Assembly (NCBI RefSeq): GCF_002432345.1
Contig: NZ_DJDT01000218.1
Span: 1-11,035, forward strand
Source of the DNA: Pedobacter sp. UBA5917
GTDB lineage: Bacteria > Bacteroidota > Bacteroidia > Sphingobacteriales > Sphingobacteriaceae
Direction: 5' to 3'
Length of the DNA: 11,035 bases
The position numbers and the translations under genes are program-made. Every line of letters starts with the position of its first letter. The first letter of the stretch is position 1. Below the pieces are notes generated by a model that was given only the letters and a program-made list of their open reading frames with translations, was not told the DNA's origin and did not search any database. Shown piece after piece: positions 1 to 5,744 of this stretch.

Positions 1-2575
1 TTCGTTAAAAGACTTAACCAATTCAAATAAATATTTCCCTTACCGTTACGGTCAGGCATTCTGGACCTATATCGGTTCGCAGTATGGTGATACCACTATT
101 GTGCCCTTATTTAAGAATACGGCCAAATATGGTTACGAAAATGCAATCAGGTATACTTTCGGTTATGATGACAAAACATTATCCGGCCTTTGGAAAAATT
201 CCATCGATGCGCATTACAAACCGATGTTAAAAGCCGATAGTTCGCAGATTAAAATTACAGGTACCAAAATCATCGATAATAAAAATGCAGGAAACATGAA
301 CGTTGCTCCTGCCCTAAGTCCGGATGGAAAATATTTGGCTTTTATGTCTGAGAAAGATCTTTTCGGTATCGATTTATTCCTCGCTGATGCTAAAACCGGA
401 CGTATCATACGTAAATTAAGTAGCCAGATCTCCAACGGGCATATTGATGATTTCAACTTTATCGAATCTGCCGGTGCATGGTCGCCGGATAGTAAACAGT
501 TTGCCTTTAGTATTTTCAGCCAGGGCCGAAACCAGATGATGGTGATCAATGTGGCAAACGGAACAACAGTTTCCCAGATCCCAATGGCCCAGGTACAACA
601 GTTTGGTAATTTAACCTGGTCGCCAAATGGAAAAGACATTGCATTTTCAGGTATGGTTGAAGGTCAGAGCGATATTTTCTCTTATAACCTCGATACCAAA
701 ATAGTAACACAGATTACCGATGATGTTTATTCTGATTATGCACCAAGTTATTCGCCAGATGGCAAAAAACTGGTATTTTCATCAGATCGTGCAGCTATCC
801 AGGCCAATGTGATCAATGCCGTATTGCCAATCAATTTGGCTGTTTACGATATTGCTTCAAAAACCGTAAGCAATCTTGATGTTTTTCCAGGGGCAAACAA
901 CTTAAATGCGCAATTCTCGGCAAATAGTCAGAATATTTATTTCCTATCCAACAGAGACGGTTTCAGAAATTTATACAAATACAATTTTGCAGATAATACA
1001 GTTGATCAGTTAACTGATTATTTTACCGGTATAAGTGGGATTACCGAATTTTCGCCCGCCATTTCCGTTTCTACAACCGACGAAATTGTGTATAGCTACT
1101 ACCGTTATCAACGTTATACCCTGTATAATGCAAAATTGAGCAGCTTTAAAGCTAAACGCATTGGTAACCGCGAAGAAAATTTCGATGCCGCTATCCTCCC
1201 TCCTATGGAAAACATTGGGGTTAATATTATCAATTCTAATCTAAATAACTTCGACCGTTTCGAAAAAATCGTTGCCGATTCGATGAGAACGGTACCTTAC
1301 AAACCTAAATTCAGACTGGATTATCTGGCTAACAGCGGTGTTGGAGTTTCTACCAGCCGTTTCGGAACAGGTGTTTCTGGAGGTATTGTGGGTATGTTCA
1401 GCGATATTTTGGGTACCAACCAGATTGTTGCAAATTTATCGGTTAATGGCGAAATCTATGATTTCGGTGGTTTAGTAGGTTATATCAACCAAAAAAGCAG
1501 GATAAACTGGGGAGCGGCAATTTCGCACATCCCTTATGTATCGGGATTCAGATCGTATGGTTATGAAAATGTGCCTACCGGTGATAATCAGACCATTAAT
1601 GCCCTGGCAGATAGAACCGATATCATCAGGACTTTCGAAGATCAGTTACAGGTTTATGGAGCATATCCATTTAGTAAAATACACCGTTTTGAATTGGGTG
1701 GAGCATTTTCTCATTACAGCTACCGGGTTGATCGATATAGTAATTATTATAATTCGGCTGGAAATTACATCGGTTCTGATAAAAGCAGGATTTCTAACGA
1801 TGTTGCTTCCCAGGATTATGGTATACCTTTTAATTCATTTACGCTTTATCAGCTGAACGCTGGTTTTGTTGGTGATAACTCTATTTTCGGCTTAACTGGT
1901 CCGCTTGATGGTTACAGGTACCGTGTAAGTGGTGAAAAATACCTTGGCACTTATAATTTTGCTGGTGTAACTGCCGATCTCCGTAAATACTGGAGAGCAA
2001 AACCGGTAACTTTTGCCGTTAGGAGTTATAATACTTTAAGAATCGGTAAAGATGCCGACAGACTTTATCCAATGTATCTGGGCTATCCTTATCTAATCAG
2101 AGGTTACGAATCGAACTCGATATACAAAAGTACCTCTGCACGGTCATCCGAATCTTTTGATATCAACCAGTTAACTGGAAGTAAAATTGCAGTTTTCAAT
2201 TTCGAGGTGCGTTTACCATTTACCGGACCTAAAAAACTAGCGGCTATACCATCTAAATTTTTATTTTCAGATCTGAACTTATTTTTCGATGCGGGTTTAG
2301 CCTGGACCAACGATACCAAAGTGAAGTTTAAAAGTGAACCAACCTATACAACAGAACCTTTATTAGATAGTAAAGGTGTACCGGTTAAAGATGACAAAGG
2401 AAATCCGGTTACCTATCAAGCTACAACTGAACGTGTGCCAGCCATGAGTGTAGGTATATCAGTTAGGGTAAATGTTTTTGGCTACTTTGTATTAGAACCT
2501 TATTATGCGATTCCCTTTCAACGCAAAGATGTTAAAACGGGAGTATTTGGGTTAACTTTTGCTCCGGGATGGTAG
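1..2575 (+). CDS. Envelope protein: peptidase-MA-like tail, PD40 propeller and surface-antigen barrel (5'-truncated)
   Basis: The frame is open from the left edge, so the start lies outside the window. A GTG at 101 is internal and not a credible start, because codons 2-100 read on as a coherent protein (YRYGQAFWTYIGSQYGD). That stretch resembles the helical C-terminal part of peptidase-MA-like gluzincins; the zinc site, if present, is upstream. Counting from the GTG, five PD40/TolB-type blades follow at about residues 72-82, 127-137, 173-183, 217-227 and 272-282 (SPDGKYLAF, SPDSKQFAF, SPNGKDIAF, SPDGKKLVF and a weaker one). From about residue 400 to the end are alternating strands ending in FGLTFAPGW; the aromatic last residue is typical of outer-membrane barrels of the bacterial surface antigen (Omp85-like) type. 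The protein is probably anchored in the outer membrane with propeller and peptidase domains in the periplasm. The substrate is unknown. The domain order is visible; the peptidase assignment is inferred. Confidence 0.85.
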   Translation, partial: SLKDLTNSNKYFPYRYGQAFWTYIGSQYGDTTIVPLFKNTAKYGYENAIRYTFGYDDKTLSGLWKNSIDAHYKPMLKADSSQIKITGTKIIDNKNAGNMNVAPALSPDGKYLAFMSEKDLFGIDLFLADAKTGRIIRKLSSQISNGHIDDFNFIESAGAWSPDSKQFAFSIFSQGRNQMMVINVANGTTVSQIPMAQVQQFGNLTWSPNGKDIAFSGMVEGQSDIFSYNLDTKIVTQITDDVYSDYAPSYSPDGKKLVFSSDRAAIQANVINAVLPINLAVYDIASKTVSNLDVFPGANNLNAQFSANSQNIYFLSNRDGFRNLYKYNFADNTVDQLTDYFTGISGITEFSPAISVSTTDEIVYSYYRYQRYTLYNAKLSSFKAKRIGNREENFDAAILPPMENIGVNIINSNLNNFDRFEKIVADSMRTVPYKPKFRLDYLANSGVGVSTSRFGTGVSGGIVGMFSDILGTNQIVANLSVNGEIYDFGGLVGYINQKSRINWGAAISHIPYVSGFRSYGYENVPTGDNQTINALADRTDIIRTFEDQLQVYGAYPFSKIHRFELGGAFSHYSYRVDRYSNYYNSAGNYIGSDKSRISNDVASQDYGIPFNSFTLYQLNAGFVGDNSIFGLTGPLDGYRYRVSGEKYLGTYNFAGVTADLRKYWRAKPVTFAVRSYNTLRIGKDADRLYPMYLGYPYLIRGYESNSIYKSTSARSSESFDINQLTGSKIAVFNFEVRLPFTGPKKLAAIPSKFLFSDLNLFFDAGLAWTNDTKVKFKSEPTYTTEPLLDSKGVPVKDDKGNPVTYQATTERVPAMSVGISVRVNVFGYFVLEPYYAIPFQRKDVKTGVFGLTFAPGW

Positions 2576-2580
2576 AGAAT

Positions 2581-2649
2581 TGAATTATTGAATGTTTAAC
2601 TGAATGATAGAAACTGAATTATTGAATGTTTGACTGAATAAATGATAGA
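2581..2649 (+). repeat. Imperfect tandem direct repeat, 31 and 35 bp
   Basis: Copy 1 (2581-2611) starts TGAATTATTGAATGTTTAAC. Copy 2 (2615-2649) has the same sequence with one A-to-G change and a 4-bp AAAT insertion before GATAGA. The units are built from smaller TGAATG words, which suggests slippage. It begins 6 bp after the upstream stop codon. Confidence 0.8.
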
Positions 2650-2720
2650 ATGAGCTTCAGTTTTGGAATGTTGAAATGTTCGAAGGTTGAAATGTTGTAA
2701 AGTTCAGGTGCCATACAAAA

Positions 2721-2811
2721 CTTAGATGATCTCAGGTGGCTTAGGTGGTGAATAATTGCAACAATTATTAGCAGTTTTAACTCCTTAAATGGCCTTAAAT
2801 TCCTTACATGG
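2721..2811. repeat. Two groups of 9-10-bp units around a palindrome
   Basis: On the left are CTTAGATGAT (2721-2730), CTCAGGTGG (2731-2739) and CTTAGGTGG (2740-2748). In the middle, AATAATTG-CAA-CAATTATT forms a perfect 8-bp stem with a 3-nt loop (2751-2769). On the right are CCTTAAATGG (2783-2792), CCTTAAATT (2793-2801) and CCTTACATGG (2802-2811). The units are contiguous within each group. The function is unknown; it could be a decayed mobile repeat. Confidence 0.6.
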
Positions 2812-2912
2812 CAAAAGGTTGGAAAGTTGAAATATTTTATTGTTGTAAAGTTAGAATACTGAAAATCGATACTCGCTAATTCTAGCAAATTAACTAATAC
2901 AAATTCATTAAG

Positions 2913-2957
2913 TGCTTGAATGATTGGATACCGTAAATCGGACCTGTCATTCAAGCA
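2913..2957. repeat. 10-bp inverted repeat with 25-nt spacer
   Basis: TGCTTGAATG (2913-2922) pairs perfectly with CATTCAAGCA (2948-2957). It lies 60 bp past the stop of the minus-strand GIY-YIG gene and could fold in its 3' transcript, but there is no T-tract and the loop is long. A Rho-independent terminator is therefore not supported. Confidence 0.45.
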
Positions 2958-3017
2958 TTCATTTTATACATACCTATTTCTTTCATGGTAATCTTCTATT
3001 TAACCTTAATAAACAAC

Positions 3018-3368
3018 TTAAGATAAACTCGAAAAAGAAAGTTTAACCTGATTGGTGATATTCTTATGTAAAAGAATATTCTCAAAATCAAGGCCAATGG
3101 TTAAATCAATCCAATCGGGGTTGCAAGATCTTACCAAACGCTCTTTCTGCATACGCGTAAACCTGCTGATCGTTTTAAAACGTGCCAATGCCTGTGCTTC
3201 TGTTTTAAATTCTTCAAAATAAACCAACCTGGTTAACTGTTGCCCGCTGTCAAAAAATAAGTTTGGCATCTGTTTGTAGAAATCCAGTGTCTTAATCAAA
3301 TCTGAGCTCATGCCCACGTGCATACTTGTACGATTTCTGTCGGTAACGATATAAACAAACTTTTTCAT
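3018..3368 (-). CDS. Small GIY-YIG-fold protein, apparently catalytically degenerate
   Basis: The start is set at the ATG at 3368 (116 aa, MKKFVYIV), because family members begin just before the first strand; an upstream ATG at 3419 would add 17 residues with no family character and run into the promoter region. Residues 4-9 (FVYIVT) match the GIY strand and LVYFEEF (48-54) the central strand; NPDW (83-86) matches the usual C-terminal NPEW. Catalytic positions depart from the family: the YIG segment is H17-V18-G19, the Arg expected after DL is T27 (DLIKT), and the Glu usual in AREKQIK is F64 (ARFKTI). The fold is therefore probably kept without the standard nuclease centre. It diverges from the LexA-like gene and may share its control. 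It could be a DNA-binding or regulatory paralogue, or a decaying gene. Homology is clear; lack of activity is inferred. Confidence 0.85.
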   Translation of the reverse strand: MKKFVYIVTDRNRTSMHVGMSSDLIKTLDFYKQMPNLFFDSGQQLTRLVYFEEFKTEAQALARFKTISRFTRMQKERLVRSCNPDWIDLTIGLDFENILLHKNITNQVKLSFSSLS

Positions 3369-3400
3369 GATTGGGTCTTTAAAAATTAAAACTAAACTAT

Positions 3401-3475
3401 TTAGTATACTTTCTTGCAATTCAAAATAATATTACTAACTTTATGAGCATAAAATTACTAACTATTTTAGTAATT
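3401..3475. promoter_or_regulatory. Divergent promoter region with array of TTAGTAAT half-sites
   Basis: Four related half-sites lie between the GIY-YIG and XRE/S24 starts: TTAGTAT (3401-3407), ATTACTAAC (3431-3439), ATTACTAAC again (3454-3462) and TTAGTAATT (3467-3475). The last two form the perfect dyad AATTACTA-N7-TAGTAATT (3453-3475). The two identical ATTACTAAC copies are 23 bp apart, close to two helical turns. TATTTTAG (3463-3470), one mismatch from the Bacteroidota -7 box TAnnTTTG, sits inside the dyad and would give a leader of about 27 nt for the XRE gene. On the minus strand, TTATTTTG (3429-3422) is a weaker candidate next to the second half-site. This layout fits autorepression and co-repression by the adjacent regulator. 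Binding is inferred. Confidence 0.6.
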
Positions 3476-3501
3476 CCAAATTTATTTTAAAATTTATTTT
3501 T

Positions 3502-4278
3502 ATGTCAAATATTTCAAATAATTTAAAGTACCTCAGGAAGAAAAAAGGCCATACACAGCAGAATTTCGCTGATATTATGGAAATCAAGAGATCGCTGATC
3601 GGCGCTTACGAGGAAGACCGGGCGGAACCTAAATATGATTTGCTAAAAAAAATAGCCGAATACTTTGATCTTACCATCGATGAATTCATCAATGAGAAAA
3701 TATCTGACAGCTGGAAACCGAAGCCAAAAAGCCAAGGATCGAACCTTAGGGTATTAAGTATTTCGGTAGATCAGAACGACCGCGAGAACATCGAACTCGT
3801 TCCTGTAAAAGCTAGCGCCGGCTACCTGAACGGCTTTTCAGATCCCCAGTACATTAGTGATCTCCCTAAATTCCAGCTTCCCCTACCTGCCTTAAGACAA
3901 GGTACTTTCAGGGCTTTTGAAATTATGGGTGATAGTATGCTGCCTGTTCAGCCGGGAAGCGTAATTATCGGCGAATATTTAGACAACTGGAATGAAGTAA
4001 AAACAGGTGAAACCTATGTCATCATCAGTAAAAATGAAGGCGTTGTATATAAAAGGGCCGGCAACCGTTTCAGGGAAAATAAAGATTTGAAATTGATATC
4101 AGATAATAAGGTATACGACGCCTATACCATTGCGGCTGATGATATCCTCGAAATCTGGAAAGCGAAAGCCTATATATCTACCTCATTGCCTGAGCCAGCA
4201 CCAGATCCGACAATGGAAACGTTGACCCAGATGATGGCGCAGATGCAGAAATCAATTTCGCAACTGAACAAGAATTAA
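3502..4278 (+). CDS. LexA-like XRE-family repressor with S24 autopeptidase domain
   Basis: This is a 258-residue two-domain regulator. Residues 5-65 form an XRE/Cro-type helix-turn-helix (LKYLRKKKGHTQQNFADIM, then SLIGAYEEDRAEP and a helix ending DEFI). Residues 100-220 are a peptidase S24/LexA fold with a likely self-cleavage pair A106-G107 (KASAGYL), the nucleophile S145 in GDSMLP and the general-base lysine K184 in VVYKRAG. The spacings 107-145 and 145-184 are close to those of LexA and UmuD, so the dyad looks intact. A 30-residue tail rich in Pro, then Met and Gln (229-258), follows the fold. By family, it should repress until DNA damage or another signal triggers autocleavage. It diverges from the GIY-YIG gene over a dyad-rich spacer that is its probable operator. 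Housekeeping LexA has a winged helix, so this is a LexA-like regulator, not lexA itself. No mutasome genes follow it. Confidence 0.9.
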   Translation: MSNISNNLKYLRKKKGHTQQNFADIMEIKRSLIGAYEEDRAEPKYDLLKKIAEYFDLTIDEFINEKISDSWKPKPKSQGSNLRVLSISVDQNDRENIELVPVKASAGYLNGFSDPQYISDLPKFQLPLPALRQGTFRAFEIMGDSMLPVQPGSVIIGEYLDNWNEVKTGETYVIISKNEGVVYKRAGNRFRENKDLKLISDNKVYDAYTIAADDILEIWKAKAYISTSLPEPAPDPTMETLTQMMAQMQKSISQLNKN

Positions 4279-4357
4279 CATTTTTTAACAAGTGCCGATT
4301 AAACCGTTTGCCTTTTTATGTATCTATTGATTTAACAAACACATAAAAAAACATAAC

Positions 4358-4810
4358 ATGAAAAAGGCAATTTTAACAATAGCAATTGCAGTAATGGGTT
4401 TAACTGCTGCATTTGCTCAAGACACAACCAAGCGCGAAAGAAGGGCAATGCCTAAAATGACCGCAGAGCAGAGAGCTGAAAAAGTAACAGCCAAATTGGA
4501 GAAACAGTTGAGCTTAACCGCCGATCAAAAAACAAAGATCTATGCTATTGAGCTCGAAAATGCAAAAAAAATGGATGCCTGGAGAACAGCGGACAAAAGC
4601 GACATTAAAGTCAAAATGAAAGAACGCAAAGCAGCAATAGATGAGCAAAAAGCGAAAGTTGATGCCGTTTTAACTGCAGATCAGAAAACAAAAATGGATG
4701 CTTTCCGTGCCGAAGCCAAAGAAAAAGGGGATAAAATGAGAAAAGGATTTGGCGGAAGAGGTAAAAAAGACAAAGAACCAGTGGTTTCTAACCCTCCTTC
4801 ACAGGGATAA
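4358..4810 (+). CDS. Secreted Spy/CpxP-like periplasmic protein
   Basis: This is a 150-residue exported protein. Residues 1-20 are a signal peptide (MKKAILTIAIAVMGLTAAFA, cleavage before Q21). The mature part is almost wholly helical and highly charged, with three related LTxxQ-type segments: MTAEQRAEK (34-42) and two copies of LTADQKTK (53-60 and 105-112). Paired LTxxQ motifs mark the Spy/CpxP family of ATP-independent periplasmic chaperones and envelope-stress sensors. The sequence resembles the short Spy-like proteins common in Bacteroidota. The tail (130-150) is a basic Gly/Lys stretch followed by PVVSNPPSQG and is probably disordered. It starts 79 bp after the regulator with an AT-rich leader and is closed by a strong terminator, so it is probably its own transcription unit. 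Chaperone function is inferred from family; the signal peptide and repeats are visible. Confidence 0.8.
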   Translation: MKKAILTIAIAVMGLTAAFAQDTTKRERRAMPKMTAEQRAEKVTAKLEKQLSLTADQKTKIYAIELENAKKMDAWRTADKSDIKVKMKERKAAIDEQKAKVDAVLTADQKTKMDAFRAEAKEKGDKMRKGFGGRGKKDKEPVVSNPPSQG

Positions 4811-4840
4811 ATGGAGTAAAGCGTAATTAATTATATTTTT

Positions 4841-4873
4841 AAAAGCGTTCCGGTAATTCGGGACGCTTTTTTT
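4841..4873. terminator. Bidirectional Rho-independent terminator
   Basis: AAAAGCGTTCCG (4841-4852) pairs with CGGGACGCTTTT (4859-4870) over 12 positions with one G-T pair and loop GTAATT, followed by TTT on the plus strand. The A-run before the stem gives a T-run on the minus strand. It therefore serves both the Spy-like gene (stop at 4810) and the convergent methyltransferase (stop at 4882). Confidence 0.9.
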
Positions 4874-4881
4874 ATGTTTAT

Positions 4882-5616
4882 TTATTTTTTAACTGCAGAA
4901 AGGATCAGAAACATAGGCCGCCGCAGTTCATTTTTCATTTCTGGAATTTCGGACAAACTTAATTCGCTGGGTGTTGGCTCAACAATGGCTTTAATCTCAA
5001 AACCGCTATTAATTAAGCCCATACTATACGAAGTTAATGTCCTGTGGTATTTTACTACATCCGTACCCAAAAAACTTGCCTTACGCTCACCTTCTATAAA
5101 ATAATTGTCTACCGGCCAATTCAAGGCTTGTCCTTGTTCATCATAGCTCCAATCCTGTTTGCCCTGGGCAGTAAATATGGGATGTTCGATAGAAAAAACA
5201 AAAAATCCACCTTTTACCAGGCTGTTATTTATCTGCCGACATATTTCATCAAAAGAGGCCAGGTAATGAAAAGACAACGAACTGATTACAATATCATAAG
5301 TTTCGTGTTCGAAATCAAAATCCTCTATTGCACATAATTGATAATCTATTTTTGGAGAAGAATTGATTTCGATTGCTTTTTTTAGCATATTTTCAGACAA
5401 ATCAATCGCTACAACCGAATTTGCACCCTGCTCAACCGCATATTTAGCATGCCAGCCAAAGCCACAACCCAGATCAAGTACATTTTTCTTTTCAAAATCA
5501 GGAAAAAGACTTCGGAGAATATGCCATTCGCCTGCTCCCTCCAATCCGTTTACCGAACGGTTCATTAAACTATACTGTTTAAAAAAATCGCCGTCATCAT
5601 ATTTATTTTCACGCAT
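4882..5616 (-). CDS. Class I SAM-dependent methyltransferase
   Basis: This is a 244-residue cytosolic enzyme with a complete Rossmann-type SAM site. Motif I is VLDLGCGFG (46-54), the acidic residue at the end of strand 2 is D72 in VVAIDLSENML, and there is an IEDFDF segment before the motif IV strand YDIVISSLSFHYL. The N-terminus (MRENKYDDGDFF, then NGLEGAGEWHIL) and the later stretch EHPIFTAQGKQDW, with YFIEGERKASFLG and VVKYHRTL, match from memory a well-conserved family of about 243 residues in Firmicutes and Bacteroidota whose substrate I cannot name. ELRRP near the end also fits. A -7 box at 5642-5635 precedes the gene, and it shares a terminator with the Spy-like gene. It diverges from bioF, but its sequence is not BioC-like, so a biotin role is not assumed. 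Confidence 0.88.
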   Translation of the reverse strand: MRENKYDDGDFFKQYSLMNRSVNGLEGAGEWHILRSLFPDFEKKNVLDLGCGFGWHAKYAVEQGANSVVAIDLSENMLKKAIEINSSPKIDYQLCAIEDFDFEHETYDIVISSLSFHYLASFDEICRQINNSLVKGGFFVFSIEHPIFTAQGKQDWSYDEQGQALNWPVDNYFIEGERKASFLGTDVVKYHRTLTSYSMGLINSGFEIKAIVEPTPSELSLSEIPEMKNELRRPMFLILSAVKK

Positions 5617-5634
5617 AACAACATTTTAATGAAG

Positions 5635-5642
5635 CAAATCTA
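5635..5642 (-). promoter_or_regulatory. Candidate -7 box for the methyltransferase gene
   Basis: The minus strand reads TAGATTTG, an exact match to the Bacteroidota -7 consensus TAnnTTTG. It ends 18 nt before the ATG, giving a leader of about 15 nt. No clear -33 TTTG is seen at normal spacing; the nearest TTGG is about 29 nt upstream. Confidence 0.45.
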
Positions 5643-5696
5643 TCAATTCTAATTTGGCTTATAGCCTTTGTCCAACATAAATGATACAAACCATTT

Positions 5697-5714
5697 ATAT
5701 TAAACATTTAATAT
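5697..5714. promoter_or_regulatory. 18-bp AT-only palindrome upstream of bioF
   Basis: ATATTAAA-CA-TTTAATAT is a perfect 8-bp dyad ending 18 bp before the putative bioF -7 box, where an operator or -33 region would lie. It does not match the BirA, BioR or BioQ operator patterns I know. In such AT-rich DNA it may be chance. Confidence 0.3.
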
Positions 5715-5732
5715 TATATGCTTTCTCTTTTT

Positions 5733-5740
5733 TACTTTTG
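5733..5740 (+). promoter_or_regulatory. Candidate -7 box of a possibly leaderless bioFD promoter
   Basis: TACTTTTG is an exact TAnnTTTG match that ends only 4 nt before the bioF ATG at 5745. With normal Bacteroidota geometry, transcription would start at or next to the A of the ATG, so the mRNA would have essentially no leader. No Shine-Dalgarno sequence and no clear -33 TTTG are seen. Confidence 0.4.
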
Positions 5741-5744
5741 ACCG

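Larger units (their letters stand above)
2576..3017. other. 442-bp non-coding spacer with degenerate short repeats
   Basis: No credible gene is seen here. The one long minus-strand frame (2619-2954) is low-complexity translation of the repeats. The spacer holds a 31/35-bp tandem duplication (2581-2649), GTTGAAATGTT-like units (2670-2705, 2815-2852), two triplets of 9-10-bp units (2721-2748, 2783-2811) around a small palindrome (2751-2769), and a 10-bp inverted repeat (2913-2957). It separates the 3' ends of two convergent genes. Confidence 0.75.

Noticed and set aside
1536..1856. 106-aa frame within the first gene
   Set aside because: It is an alternate frame inside the barrel-coding region with no domain of its own.
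2619..2954. 111-aa minus-strand frame in the left spacer
   Set aside because: It is a translation of degenerate GAATG/GTTGAAATG repeats, with biased composition and no recognisable domain.
3369..3419. Upstream ATG giving a 133-aa GIY-YIG protein
   Set aside because: The extra 17 residues have no family match and would place the start almost on top of the candidate promoter and half-sites.
4882..5616. The methyltransferase next to bioF as BioC (malonyl-ACP methyltransferase)
   Set aside because: It is divergent from bioF, and outside the SAM motif its sequence (EGAGEWH, EHPIFTAQG, KYHRTL) matches a different widespread family.
5667..5692. BirA operator upstream of bioF
   Set aside because: The TTGT/ACAA ends have about the right look but half-site sequence and spacing do not fit the TTGTnnACC-type pattern.
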